Assembly (NCBI GenBank): GCA_017443405.1
Contig: JAFRXS010000070.1
Location: 1 to 38,895, forward strand
DNA length: 38,895 nt
Direction: 5' to 3'
Origin: Clostridia bacterium
Lineage (GTDB): Bacteria > Bacillota > Clostridia > Oscillospirales > Acutalibacteraceae
The notes under the pieces are model-generated. The model searched no databases. It saw nothing but the letters and a program-made list of their open reading frames with translations, and was not told where the DNA came from. Every line of letters starts with the position of its first letter. Position 1 is the stretch's first letter. Positions 23,777 to 32,371 of the stretch are shown here, piece after piece. The position numbers and the translations under genes are program-made.

Positions 23777-25306
23777 TTAATCCATATGATATTTCTTGTC
23801 GAGCGAGCGGTACTGCACCGCCTCGGCGACGTGACGGTTGTCTATGAGCTCCGAAGAGTCGAGGTCGGCTATCGTGCGCGACAGGCGCAGCAGCTTGTCG
23901 TAGGCTCTCGCGGAAAAACTGAAACGCTCGAACGCCGCCTTGAGTATGTTCTTCGCGGCGGGCGTCAGAACGCAGAATTCGCGCGTCATCGCGGCGTCCA
24001 TCTTCGCGTTGCAGGAAACGCCCGTGCCCTTGAGCCTTTCCTGCTGGATGAGCCTCGCGGCGTTTACTCTCTTTCTTATCTCGGCGGAGCTTTCGCCCCT
24101 CTCGGCTCCGGCGAGCTTTTCGTATTCGACCGCCGGGACCTCGATATGTATGTCGAGCCTGTCGAGAAGCGGCCCCGAAACTCTCGCGAGATACCTCTGC
24201 ACGGCTCCCGGAGCGCAGGTGCACGTTCTGACCGCGCTGCCGAAATAGCCGCAGGGGCAGGGGTTCATCGCGCAGACGAGCATGACGGAGCAGGGGTAGG
24301 TCAGCGTGCCGGAAACGCGCGAAATGGTGATTATCCCGTCCTCGATCGGCTGGCGCAGCGCCTCGAGCGTGTTCCTGCCGAATTCGGGAAGCTCGTCGAG
24401 GAAAAGCACGCCGTTGTCCGCCAGCGACAGCTCGCCGGGTCTGGGCACCGAGCCGCCGCCGGAGAGCCCCGCGGGCGATATCGTGTGGTGCGGGGAGCGG
24501 AACGGCCTCGTGTTTATAAGCGATACTCCGCTCGGCAGCTCGCCCGCGACGGAGTAGACCTTCGTCGTTTCAAGCTGCTCCTCGAATGTCATCTCGGGCA
24601 GGATGGACGGCAGGCGCTTCGCGAGCATCGACTTGCCCGACCCGGGCGAGCCGATGAGCAGGCAGTTGTGCCCGCCAGCCGCCGCGACCTCGAGCGCCCT
24701 TTTCGCCTTCTGCTGACCGAGGACGTCGGCAAAATCCGGGTACGCTCTCTGTGTTCCGTCGGAACAGATTATCTCCTCGGTCACCGGCGCTATCGGCGTA
24801 ATACCGCGGAAATGCGCCATCAGCCCGAGAACGTTCTCGACGGGATAAAGTTCCAGTCCGCGGACGACCGACGCCTCGGCTATGTTCGCCGCGGGCAGGA
24901 AGACGCGCCCGAAGCCGTTGTCGCGCGCGCAGATGACCATCGGCAGGACGCCCTTGACGGGCCTTACGTCGCCGTTGAGCGAAAGCTCGCCGATGAACGC
25001 GGCGTCGTCGACGTCGGCGCTTATCTGCCTTGTCGCCATAAGCAGCGCGACGAGTATCGGCAGGTCGTAGACGGGCCCCTCCTTGCGGATGTCCGCCGGG
25101 GCGAGGTTGACGGTTATATGCGTCTGCGGGAAGGTATAGCCGCTGTTGCGTATCGCGGCGCGCACGCGCTCTCCCGCCTCGCTGACGGCGCTGTCGGGCA
25201 GGCCGACTATGTCGAATCTCGACTTCATTCCCGATATGTCCGCTTCGACCGCGACCGTATGGCTCTCCAGCCCGAACACGCCGAGACTGTTGATCTTGAA
25301 GAACAA
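23777..25306 (-). CDS. comM: YifB/ComM-family Mg-chelatase-like AAA+ ATPase
   Basis: The 509-residue protein has an N-terminal Lon-like/ChlI domain (VEADISGMKSRFDIVGLPD; VRAAIRNSGY), an AAA+ core with Walker A IGSPGSGKSML and Walker B GVLFLDELPEF, a Cys-rich segment NPCPCGYFGSAVRTCTC, and the C-terminal SFSARAYDKLLRLSRTIADL box. In naturally competent bacteria ComM is a hexameric helicase that drives branch migration during transformation. Many other bacteria have it too. The start is TTG at 25306. An in-frame stop lies at 25328-25330 and there is no ATG or GTG between, and the alignment with the family begins at exactly this point. The ribosome-binding site is weak. It heads the operon that runs to 20862. 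Confidence 0.93.
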   Translation of the reverse strand: MFFKINSLGVFGLESHTVAVEADISGMKSRFDIVGLPDSAVSEAGERVRAAIRNSGYTFPQTHITVNLAPADIRKEGPVYDLPILVALLMATRQISADVDDAAFIGELSLNGDVRPVKGVLPMVICARDNGFGRVFLPAANIAEASVVRGLELYPVENVLGLMAHFRGITPIAPVTEEIICSDGTQRAYPDFADVLGQQKAKRALEVAAAGGHNCLLIGSPGSGKSMLAKRLPSILPEMTFEEQLETTKVYSVAGELPSGVSLINTRPFRSPHHTISPAGLSGGGSVPRPGELSLADNGVLFLDELPEFGRNTLEALRQPIEDGIITISRVSGTLTYPCSVMLVCAMNPCPCGYFGSAVRTCTCAPGAVQRYLARVSGPLLDRLDIHIEVPAVEYEKLAGAERGESSAEIRKRVNAARLIQQERLKGTGVSCNAKMDAAMTREFCVLTPAAKNILKAAFERFSFSARAYDKLLRLSRTIADLDSSELIDNRHVAEAVQYRSLDKKYHMD

Positions 25307-25348
25307 AAAAACACCGGCCTTTGCGATTTAAGGCGATCCGCGCGGTCC

Positions 25349-25358
25349 GGGGGGGGGG
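25349..25358. repeat. Homopolymer of ten G
   Basis: Ten consecutive G lie between the end of the GH95 relic and the comM start. It may mark the deletion joint of the relic, a slippage-prone tract or an assembly error. Confidence 0.6.
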
Positions 25359-25404
25359 AACAGACCTGATGCGCGCGTATGGATCAAATACCGAACGAAA
25401 ATTA

Positions 25405-25659
25405 TTACGCGGGGTCAGCCTCTGCGTTTATCTTCGCGTCCCTGCCTTCGAGATGCATTTTTCTCAGGACGTCGATCTTTCTCCTGAAATTGGGGTCCTT
25501 CGTGTCTGTACGGTCCCCGGACCAGACAGTTTACTCGTTGAGATATATCTTTTCGTTCTCCGTGCCTCCGAACAGAATAACGCCCATAAGGCCGTTGCCC
25601 AGCGGCGACGTGGTCTCCCAGTTTTCAGCAGGTCTGTCAAGATAAAGAATCCGTTTCAT
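25405..25659 (-). pseudogene. Relic of a GH95 alpha-L-fucosidase (first ~85 codons, nonsense and truncated)
   Basis: From the ATG at 25659 the frame reads MKRILYLDRPAENWETTSPL, then GNGLMGVILFGGTENEKIYLNE, then TAA at 25531-25533. After the stop it continues in the same frame as TVWSGDRTDTKDPNFRRKI and DVLRKMHLEGRDAKINAEA before a double stop at 25402-25407. GH95 enzymes begin with the same pattern: PAxxWxxxxPxGNGxxGxxxxGG, LNEDTLWSG and a Leu-rich helix ending in EGKxxEAE. The first TAA stands exactly where the Asp/Glu of LNE-D-TxWSG should be. More than 650 codons of the usual gene are missing. GGGAGG lies 9 bases before the ATG, and the promoter is still present. The 612-base stretch between comM and the dockerin gene holds this relic, its control region and the G run. 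Confidence 0.8.
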
Positions 25660-25686
25660 TCCGTTCAGCCTCCCGTTTTTTTCGAA

Positions 25687-25705
25687 ATCATACAAATAGT
25701 ATGAT
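25687..25705. promoter_or_regulatory. Palindrome over the -10 of the GH95 relic: probable operator
   Basis: ATCATAC (25687-25693) and GTATGAT (25699-25705) form a perfect 7-bp inverted repeat with a 5-base spacer. It overlaps the relic's -10 box and start point, as repressor sites of sugar-utilisation genes often do. The assignment is by position only. Confidence 0.5.
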
Positions 25706-25729
25706 AGCAGAAATAGGGCGGAAATGCAA
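25701..25729 (-). promoter_or_regulatory. Promoter of the GH95 relic
   Basis: On the minus strand TTGCAT (25724-25729), a 17-base spacer and TATCAT (25701-25706) stand about 40 bases before the relic's start codon. Transcription from here would run on toward comM. Confidence 0.6.
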
Positions 25730-25832
25730 CGATTTTCAAAGAAGAACATTGTACTCAAATACTAAAATCCAAAATATATTAATATAGGAGCGGGCAATTA
25801 CTATTTTATTAAAAATATCTTTAAGCAAAAAC

Positions 25833-25861
25833 TTGAAAAAAAACAGCGAATATGAGATAAT
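25833..25861 (+). promoter_or_regulatory. Promoter of the dockerin-protein gene
   Basis: TTGAAA (25833-25838), a 17-base spacer and GATAAT (25856-25861) are followed by a leader of about 50 bases and the ribosome-binding site AGGAG seven bases before the ATG at 25919. Confidence 0.65.
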
Positions 25862-25918
25862 GATATTTAATGAGTGAATAATCTTTCAAGTATTTAAGAA
25901 GCGGATAGGAGATAAAAA

Positions 25919-27877
25919 ATGAGCAAGCGAAAGAGAATACTTGTTGCCTGTCTTCTGATAGTGGTTTTTTTGATGCAAAATACTGTCGCATTTGCAGACT
26001 CTTCTCAGCGTAAGAATTTTTACGTCTATGAAAAAACTGATAAGATCAGCACAGATGTTCTTGCATGTGCGGAGGCGCAGATCGGCAGGAGAAGATCTGA
26101 CCTTGGATATCTCAGCACATATAAAATGGGATGGTCTGCGAAGTTCGTTTCGGATTGTGCATATTTAGCTGGAGCGGAGAAAGCTATACCGAAGGCTGAT
26201 GATCCTGCAGCTTTATATGAGAATGTAATATACGCAGGATGTACGGATGAGACTCATTCATATGACTTGCATAGAGATACTCCCGGTGATCTCGTATTTT
26301 TCTTCTGCCCGGAATGCAATCAATATGTTCAAGTCGGTATAGTGAAGGATAGATCGTATTGCATAATGGCTGATAGTGATAAGGTGGAGAAAATTGATTA
26401 TCGGCACGGTTATTTCTACGATTCGAGTAGTCATCCATCGAGGGATATGATCAGATCATTCGTTAGGCCGAAATACAATAGAAATTCGGTACAAACGATC
26501 ACCCCTGAATTTTTGATTGGTTTCTACGACATGGATTGGAATCCTATTAACGATATCAAGACAGGTGATAACATATATATTACATATGACTTATATGATT
26601 CTATTAGCGGGAAATTAATGAACGACATATCTTACGATAGGAGTTATATCGTCACACTAAAGCTTGTTATGCCCGATGGCACAAGTCAGACTTCTTATAG
26701 CACGGGGACGGACAGGGCATACAAACAATTTATGCCTACCGCTGCCGGACAATACACGATCCAGTTATATCTGAATGATGATTGGTATAACCCGTGGTAT
26801 CTGGATTTTACTGTCCGCGATAGCGGAGTACATATACACGCGCCTGTTGAGATTAAAGGATATCCTGCAACATGCACAAAAGACGGAAAAACTGACGGTT
26901 CGTATTGTTCCGTATGCGGGCAGGTGCTCGTAGCGCAAGAGGTCATTCCCTCTACCGGTCACTCCGAAGTTATCGACCCTGCCGTTGCTCCGACATGCAC
27001 TAAGTCAGGTTTGACACAAGGTTCTCACTGCGCTGAATGCGGAATTATGCTGGTAGAACAGAAAATTGTTCCCGCTTCCCACACATGGGATATGGGGGAG
27101 GTCACTGTTAAACCGACCTGCACTCTTCAGGGCGAAAAAACGTATACATGTACTGTATGCGGAGAAAACAAAAAAGAGCTTCTTGCAATAGATACTTCCA
27201 ACCATTCCGATTATGGAACAGAGATCATAAACAAAAAAGAGGCAACGGCAACCGAGGAAGGTTATACAGGCGATGTTGTTTGCAAAGAGTGTGGCGCTAT
27301 ACTGAGCAGTGGAGAAACAATACCGAAAAACGGTGAGAACTCGGAAACAACAACCCTTTCCGATATCCCCACAATGAGCCCGACTGTGGGACCTACGCCC
27401 GCAAAGCCCACTGCGGCAGTGCACAATATCAATATTGTGAACGGTGAATCAATGCCTGAGGACTATGCGTATGCAGAATCGGAGATATTTATAACTCTGG
27501 CGGTCAAAGACAAGATCACAGCTGAAATGCTTGATCAATTGCTGGTCGGTGATTATAGTTATTCAATTACAGATAATGAGGGGGATATTCTTGATATTTC
27601 GGATACTGTTGGAAACGGGGCGATAGTTCTTGTTTCCGGCGTTGGAATCACAAATCTGAAAAAAACGATCATTTTGCTCGGAGATGTTGACAGCGACGGT
27701 GTTGTGACTGCTACCGATGCCAGACAGATTCTCAGATGTTCTGCAAAACTTACAGACCTTGATGAGATAGGTCGTTTAGCTGCCGATCTGGATGGGGACA
27801 ATCAGATTACCGCAACCGACGCGAGAGCAGTTCTGCGTGTATCCGCAAAACTTGACAATCCGAAAGACTGGCTTTAA
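25919..27877 (+). CDS. Secreted dockerin protein with an inactive CHAP-type amidase domain
   Basis: The 652-residue protein has a signal peptide (1-26), a CHAP/NlpC-P60-like domain (about 40-185), an Ig-like domain (about 195-305), about four repeats with CxxC pairs and conserved His (about 308-470), a Thr/Pro linker and a C-terminal type I dockerin. The dockerin has two calcium loops, GDVDSDGVVTATDARQIL from Asp589 and ADLDGDNQITATDARAVL, so it should bind a cohesin. In the amidase domain the usual WCAxFVSxCA motif reads GWSAKFVSDCA, with Ser73 in place of the nucleophilic Cys. The usual His before VGIV is Gln138. The domain thus looks catalytically dead and may bind peptidoglycan instead. 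The gene is much more AT-rich than its neighbours and has its own promoter and terminator, which suggests recent acquisition. Confidence 0.85.
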   Translation: MSKRKRILVACLLIVVFLMQNTVAFADSSQRKNFYVYEKTDKISTDVLACAEAQIGRRRSDLGYLSTYKMGWSAKFVSDCAYLAGAEKAIPKADDPAALYENVIYAGCTDETHSYDLHRDTPGDLVFFFCPECNQYVQVGIVKDRSYCIMADSDKVEKIDYRHGYFYDSSSHPSRDMIRSFVRPKYNRNSVQTITPEFLIGFYDMDWNPINDIKTGDNIYITYDLYDSISGKLMNDISYDRSYIVTLKLVMPDGTSQTSYSTGTDRAYKQFMPTAAGQYTIQLYLNDDWYNPWYLDFTVRDSGVHIHAPVEIKGYPATCTKDGKTDGSYCSVCGQVLVAQEVIPSTGHSEVIDPAVAPTCTKSGLTQGSHCAECGIMLVEQKIVPASHTWDMGEVTVKPTCTLQGEKTYTCTVCGENKKELLAIDTSNHSDYGTEIINKKEATATEEGYTGDVVCKECGAILSSGETIPKNGENSETTTLSDIPTMSPTVGPTPAKPTAAVHNINIVNGESMPEDYAYAESEIFITLAVKDKITAEMLDQLLVGDYSYSITDNEGDILDISDTVGNGAIVLVSGVGITNLKKTIILLGDVDSDGVVTATDARQILRCSAKLTDLDEIGRLAADLDGDNQITATDARAVLRVSAKLDNPKDWL

Positions 27878-27902
27878 GGGGTTTATAATCTTTAAAGAAA
27901 TG

Positions 27903-27936
27903 AAAGCCGTCGTGTAAGTACGATCACGACGGTTTT
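27903..27936 (+). terminator. Intrinsic terminator of the dockerin gene
   Basis: AAAGCCGTCGTG and CACGACGG(TTTT) form an 8-bp GC-rich stem extended by A-T pairs, with a 10-base loop and TTTT at the end. It starts 25 bases after the stop codon. Confidence 0.88.
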
Positions 27937-27990
27937 CTGTGAAAATGGATTATTGCTTAGAAAATGATAGTCAATAGATTATAAAAAATA

Positions 27991-28019
27991 TTGATGATTT
28001 GAAGTGTATAGTGTATAAT
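27991..28019 (+). promoter_or_regulatory. Promoter of the rqcH operon
   Basis: TTGATG (27991-27996), a 17-base spacer and TATAAT (28014-28019) stand about 45 bases before the rqcH start. Confidence 0.65.
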
Positions 28020-28063
28020 AAATTAGATTATTCTGAATACGGCAAAAAGGCGGGGTGAAGATA

Positions 28064-29818
28064 ATGGCTGCGGACGGTCTGTTTCTGTCTGTGCTCGCGC
28101 GGGAGCTTACGGGCGTCCTGACGGGGACGCGCATAGACAGGGTCAATATGCCGTCGCGCGGCGAGATCGTTCTGCTCATGCGCGGCAGGGAGGGGCGGTT
28201 CCCGCTTTATTTCTCCGCGTCGGGCGACTGCCCGCGTGTATGCGTGACCCGTACCGCGCCCGAGAATCCCGCCTCGCCGCCCATGCTCTGCATGCTTTTC
28301 AGAAAACACCTCACGGGCGGTATCTTCACGGGCATCCGGCAGGAAAAGACCGACCGCGTCCTGTATTTTGATTTCGACTGCGCCGACGAGATAGGCGACA
28401 GACACCTTCGCACGCTCGTCTGCGAGCTCATGCCGCGCTACGGCAATATCATACTTCTCGACGAGGACGGCGACGTGATAGACGCCGTCAACAGGGTCGA
28501 CCTCTCGCGCACGTCCGTGCGCCGCGTGCTGCCCGCGCTCGGGTACGAGTTGCCCCCGTCGCAGGACAAGCTGTCGCTGACCGAAGCGCCGACTTCGGAG
28601 ATCATCGGCAGGATGCGCTCCTGCGGCGCGAGGGACGTCACCTCCGCGGTCATGCGCTGCGTTATGGGCGTTTCGCCGCTGCTGGCGAGAGAGCTCGAAT
28701 ATAGAACGCTCCTGCGCGCGCCGTCAAAGGACGCCTTCCCGGGCGTGAGCGAGGAACAGCTCGGAGTTCTCGGGGAGCTGCTGGACGGGCTGCGCGAAAC
28801 GGTCGTTTCCGGCGCCCCTGTCCCGACCGCCGTCTACGACCCGGACGGCAAGCCGCTCGATATTTCCTTTATCGATATCACGCAGTACGGCGACGGAGTC
28901 GAGAAACGCCGTTATCCCGACTTAAGCTCGCTTCTCGAGTCCTTTTTCCGCGAGAGGGAGGACCTCGCGCGGGTCAGGGCGAGAGCGCGCGACCTGTTCA
29001 CTCTTCTGTCGAGGACGAGAGAGCGCGTCGTGCGCAGGCTCGAGGCGCAGCGCGAAACGATGGCGCGCGCCGCCGACCGCGACAAATACAGGCTCTACGG
29101 CGATATGATAATGGCGAACCTCCCGTCGCTGTCAAAGGGCTCTTCACACTACGAGGTCACCGACTGGTACGGCGGCGGCACGGTGAGCATACCCGCCGAC
29201 CCCGCGCTCACGCCGGAGCGCAACGCTCAAAGGCATTACAAGGAATATAAAAGGATGAAAACGGCGGAGGAAGTCACCGCCGAGCTGATAGAAAAGGGCG
29301 AAAACGAGCTCGTTTATATCGATTCCGTCATAGACGAGCTTTCGCGAGCAGAGGGCGACCGCGAGATATCCGAAATAAGGCGCGAGCTCGCCGACGCGGG
29401 CTATCTGCGCCGCGCGGAAAAGGGCAGGAAGAACAAGGTCCGCGATCCCGCGCCGCTGCCGCCGCTCGAGTATACGACCTCCGGCGGGTTCAAGGTGCTC
29501 GCCGGGCGCAACAACGCGCAGAACGACAGGCTCACCTTCCGCACCGCCCGCAGGGACGATATCTGGCTGCACGCGCAGAAGATGCACGGCTCGCACGTGA
29601 TACTCGTCAGAAACGGCGGTACGCCGTCGGATTCCGACATAGAGGAGGCGGCGCGCATAGCCGCTTACAGGAGCGAGGGCAGGGATTCCCTCACCGTTCC
29701 CGTCGATTATACCGAGGCGGGCAACGTCAAAAAGCCGAACGGCTCGCCCGCCGGCTTCGTTATATATCACGTTTACAAGACCGTGACGGTCAGACCGTCG
29801 GCGGGGGAGGGATCATGA
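28064..29818 (+). CDS. rqcH: RqcH, NFACT-family ribosome quality control protein
   Basis: The 584-residue protein has an NFACT-N domain, a long coiled coil (about residues 285-420) and the C-terminal NFACT-R domain with DIWLHAQKMHGSHVIL and VDYTEAGNVKKPNG. RqcH binds stalled 50S subunits that carry peptidyl-tRNA and directs alanine tailing of the nascent chain for degradation. The start ATG at 28064 gives the usual MAxDGxFLxxL beginning and places the Asp-Arg pair of TDRVLYF at 97-98, the same numbers as the pair needed for tRNA use in the Bacillus subtilis protein. A GTG at 28055 is in frame but would add three residues without homology. The GNAT gene overlaps its end by four bases (ATGA). 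Confidence 0.93.
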   Translation: MAADGLFLSVLARELTGVLTGTRIDRVNMPSRGEIVLLMRGREGRFPLYFSASGDCPRVCVTRTAPENPASPPMLCMLFRKHLTGGIFTGIRQEKTDRVLYFDFDCADEIGDRHLRTLVCELMPRYGNIILLDEDGDVIDAVNRVDLSRTSVRRVLPALGYELPPSQDKLSLTEAPTSEIIGRMRSCGARDVTSAVMRCVMGVSPLLARELEYRTLLRAPSKDAFPGVSEEQLGVLGELLDGLRETVVSGAPVPTAVYDPDGKPLDISFIDITQYGDGVEKRRYPDLSSLLESFFREREDLARVRARARDLFTLLSRTRERVVRRLEAQRETMARAADRDKYRLYGDMIMANLPSLSKGSSHYEVTDWYGGGTVSIPADPALTPERNAQRHYKEYKRMKTAEEVTAELIEKGENELVYIDSVIDELSRAEGDREISEIRRELADAGYLRRAEKGRKNKVRDPAPLPPLEYTTSGGFKVLAGRNNAQNDRLTFRTARRDDIWLHAQKMHGSHVILVRNGGTPSDSDIEEAARIAAYRSEGRDSLTVPVDYTEAGNVKKPNGSPAGFVIYHVYKTVTVRPSAGEGS

Positions 29819-30294
29819 CGGTAAGGGAGCTCGACAGAGGCGACAGGGAAGCCGTCGTGACCTTTTTCGGCTCGCTCGGCGAGGAAGGGACGCGCTTTTT
29901 CAATTATAATTCGGGGAATCTTAACAGGACGCTCGAATACCTCGACGGGCGCCGCCCCGGGCATATCTTTTTCGGCGCCTTCGAGGACGGCGCGATGGCG
30001 GGCATACTGTTCCTGTGGGACCTTGACCGCAGCGTCGTGTGGCTGGGCGTCGGCGTCGCGGAGGCGTTCCGCGGCAGGCGTATCGGCTCCGCGCTCATGG
30101 ACTTCGCGTCCGAATACTGCCGCGGGCGCGGGTACGGCGGGATACTGCTCGACACCGCCGTCGAAAACACCGCTGCGCGGCGGCTTTACGAGAGCCGCGG
30201 CTACGAGAGGATAGGCACCCACCCGAGCGGCGAGCTGCTGTATCTTCTGAGATTTCCCGCCCGTAAAACGGCGGAGCTCCCGAAAGGAGTCTGA
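29815..30294 (+). CDS. GNAT-family N-acetyltransferase
   Basis: The 159-residue protein has the GNAT core: LGVGVAEAFRGRRIGSALMDF carries the acetyl-CoA pyrophosphate loop (R/Q-x-x-G-x-G/A). It is followed by DTAVENTAARRLYESRGYERIG, the typical motif in which Asn and Arg hold the cofactor's distal part. The acceptor is unknown. The start codon overlaps the rqcH stop (ATGA), and only one base separates its stop from the start of the GH39-like gene, so the three are translated in tight sequence. Confidence 0.9.
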   Translation: MTVRELDRGDREAVVTFFGSLGEEGTRFFNYNSGNLNRTLEYLDGRRPGHIFFGAFEDGAMAGILFLWDLDRSVVWLGVGVAEAFRGRRIGSALMDFASEYCRGRGYGGILLDTAVENTAARRLYESRGYERIGTHPSGELLYLLRFPARKTAELPKGV

Positions 30295-30295
30295 A

Positions 30296-31663
30296 ATGTC
30301 GGTTTTTGTGGATTTCAACAGACCTTTAAGGGCGATAAAACCGCTCCACGGCTTCAACAACGCCGCGAGGGATACCGGCTACGGCGAGCTTCTTCCGGCT
30401 TTCGCCGCCCTTAAACCGCCCTTTATCAGGCTTCACGACACGGGCTTCAATGCTTGCCTCTCAAAATACGTCGACGTCCACAATATCTTCCCCGATCCGT
30501 CGGCAGACGAGGAGGACGAGAGGTCCTACGATTTTCTTCTGACCGACAGATATATAGAAAAGCTCGTCGAAGCGGGCTCGCAGGTCATCTACCGCTTCGG
30601 CACGACGATAGAGCACGAACCTAAAAAGTATTATATCGGGCCGCCTTCAGATCCCGCCAAATACGCCCGCGTCTGCGAGCATATCGTAAGGCACTATAAC
30701 GACGGCTGGGCGGACGGCTTCCGGTTCGGCATAAAATACTGGGAGATATGGAACGAACCGGACGGCGGACCCGACTGCGAACCCAACGGCGCGCCCTGCT
30801 GGGGCGGAACTCCGGAGCAGTTCTACGAGCTTTACCGGCTTATTTCTCACGAGGTCAAGGAGCGTCACCCCGATGTGAAGGTCGGCGGCTACTCGAGCTG
30901 CTACATCACCGGCAGCTTCCACAAGGACCGCGGATGCTGGCTCCCCGACGACGCGAAGTTCCTCAACGGGTTTTTAAAGTATATCACGGCTCCCGAAACG
31001 CGCTCGCCGCTTGATTTCTTCACCTGGCACGGCTATCTCGGCGAGAACGACATGAGCAAGATAGAACGCGAGAGCGCGTTCGTCGACGAAACGCTGAGGC
31101 GCTACGGCTTCGGCGACGAGGTCGAGCGTTTCGACACCGAATGGAGCTGTATCATCCGCGGCGGTCAGCCCGTAAAGGAGGGGCAGGAGGAGGTCTACCT
31201 CAATATGCGCTCGGCGCGCGCCGCCGCGAATTACGCAGCCGCCATGTACACGATGCAGAACTGCCGCGTCGACGGCGCGTGCTTCTACGACGCGCAGCTG
31301 GGCGTCCACTACGGTCCGCTGTTCGACTTTCCGTCGAACCTGCCCACGCCCGTCTATTACGCTTTCGCGCAGTTCGGGAGGCTTTACGGGCTCGGTACGC
31401 AGGTTGAGAGCTCCTGCGAGGACGGCGGGGTATATACGCTCGCCGCGGCAGGCGGGGACGAAAAGCTCCTCGCCGCCGCCAATATCGGCGACCGCCCCGT
31501 ATCGCTCGAAATAAGGGCTTCGGGCGCGGACGCCCGCGTAGTAAAGGTATTTTTATGCGGCGACGAAAGAGGGCTTCGCCGGGTCATGACGCTCGACTTC
31601 TCGCAGAACGTCAGATTCACCCTCCCCGCGGGGACCTTCGCCACACTCGAATTCGCACAGTAA
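30296..31663 (+). CDS. GH39-like glycoside hydrolase (beta-xylosidase type)
   Basis: The 455-residue protein has a TIM barrel with the clan-A signature YWEIWNEPD, in which Glu154 is the likely acid/base. DTEWS follows on a later strand, with Glu282 the likely nucleophile, and a C-terminal beta-sandwich of about 80 residues ends the protein. The N-terminal [14 protein letters not shown] and FIRLHDTG segments fit GH39, whose members release xylose or iduronate from non-reducing ends. There is no signal peptide. AAAGGAG stands 7 bases before the ATG. It lies in the rqcH operon, 17 bases before the rubredoxin gene. The nearest fit is GH39; other clan-A families cannot be excluded. Confidence 0.82.
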   Translation: MSVFVDFNRPLRAIKPLHGFNNAARDTGYGELLPAFAALKPPFIRLHDTGFNACLSKYVDVHNIFPDPSADEEDERSYDFLLTDRYIEKLVEAGSQVIYRFGTTIEHEPKKYYIGPPSDPAKYARVCEHIVRHYNDGWADGFRFGIKYWEIWNEPDGGPDCEPNGAPCWGGTPEQFYELYRLISHEVKERHPDVKVGGYSSCYITGSFHKDRGCWLPDDAKFLNGFLKYITAPETRSPLDFFTWHGYLGENDMSKIERESAFVDETLRRYGFGDEVERFDTEWSCIIRGGQPVKEGQEEVYLNMRSARAAANYAAAMYTMQNCRVDGACFYDAQLGVHYGPLFDFPSNLPTPVYYAFAQFGRLYGLGTQVESSCEDGGVYTLAAAGGDEKLLAAANIGDRPVSLEIRASGADARVVKVFLCGDERGLRRVMTLDFSQNVRFTLPAGTFATLEFAQ

Positions 31664-31680
31664 AGGAGTGTCAAAAGCTT

Positions 31681-32337
31681 ATGGATAACACCGTGATGTA
31701 CAAACTCACCTACGGTCTGTTCGTCCTGACCGCCAACGACGGCGGCAGGGACAACGGCTGCATCATCAACACCGCGTGTCAGGTCACGTCCGAGCCGAAC
31801 CGCGTCACGATAGCGGTCAACAAGGCGAACCTCACCAACGCGATGATCGACGCGGACGGCAGGTTCAATATCTCCGTCATAAGCGAAAAGGCGGACTTCG
31901 AGCTGTTCAAACGCTTCGGCTTCGCCAGCGGCAGGGACGTCGACAAATTCGCCGGGTTCCCCGACGCAGAGCGCTCCGCGAACGGCCTGTACTACGTTAC
32001 AAAGGGCGTTAACGCGGTCATCTCGGGCAAGGTGCTTTACAAGATAAACCTCGACACTCACACGCTGTTCATAGCGGACGTTACGGACGGCTTCAAGCTC
32101 GACGGCGCCCCGTCGGCGACCTACACCTACTATCAGAGCAATATCAAGCCCGCGCCCGCCGCGAAGCAGAGCTCCGGCACCGTCTGGCGCTGCCGTATCT
32201 GCGGCTGGGAATATGACGAGTCCAAGGGCATGCCCGAAGCGGGCATAGCGCCGGGGACGAAATTCGAGGATATTCCCGACAGCTTCTTCTGCCCGGTCTG
32301 CAAGCACCCCAAGAGCGATTTTGAAAAGGTTGTTTAA
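31681..32337 (+). CDS. hrb: High-molecular-weight rubredoxin: flavin reductase-like domain plus rubredoxin
   Basis: The 218-residue protein has an FMN-binding split-barrel domain of the flavin reductase family (about 1-150; [21 protein letters not shown], then FNISVISE). A C-terminal rubredoxin follows, with two Cys pairs in the pattern [20 protein letters not shown]...FCPVC that bind one iron. In acetogens and other anaerobes such proteins pass electrons from NADH to flavodiiron proteins that remove O2 or NO. The usual Trp of the DDWxCPxC box is Phe here. The frame is open upstream, but the start at 31681 is chosen because homology begins there and AAAGGAG precedes it by 11 bases. It follows the GH39-like gene by 17 bases. 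Confidence 0.9.
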   Translation: MDNTVMYKLTYGLFVLTANDGGRDNGCIINTACQVTSEPNRVTIAVNKANLTNAMIDADGRFNISVISEKADFELFKRFGFASGRDVDKFAGFPDAERSANGLYYVTKGVNAVISGKVLYKINLDTHTLFIADVTDGFKLDGAPSATYTYYQSNIKPAPAAKQSSGTVWRCRICGWEYDESKGMPEAGIAPGTKFEDIPDSFFCPVCKHPKSDFEKVV

Positions 32338-32371
32338 TTAATATTTATATAAATCCCCAAAGGAGGCAAAT

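Noticed and set aside
22148..25369. A 1,073-codon open frame on the plus strand opposite the M24, esterase and comM genes
   Set aside because: All three minus-strand genes beneath it have clear motifs. The plus-strand product is Arg/Val/Glu-rich without domains and is an antisense shadow.
25531..25533. TAA in the GH95 relic as a recoded sense codon
   Set aside because: TAA ends normal genes throughout the window (for example at 36838-36840 and 38113-38115), and the relic is truncated by further stops.
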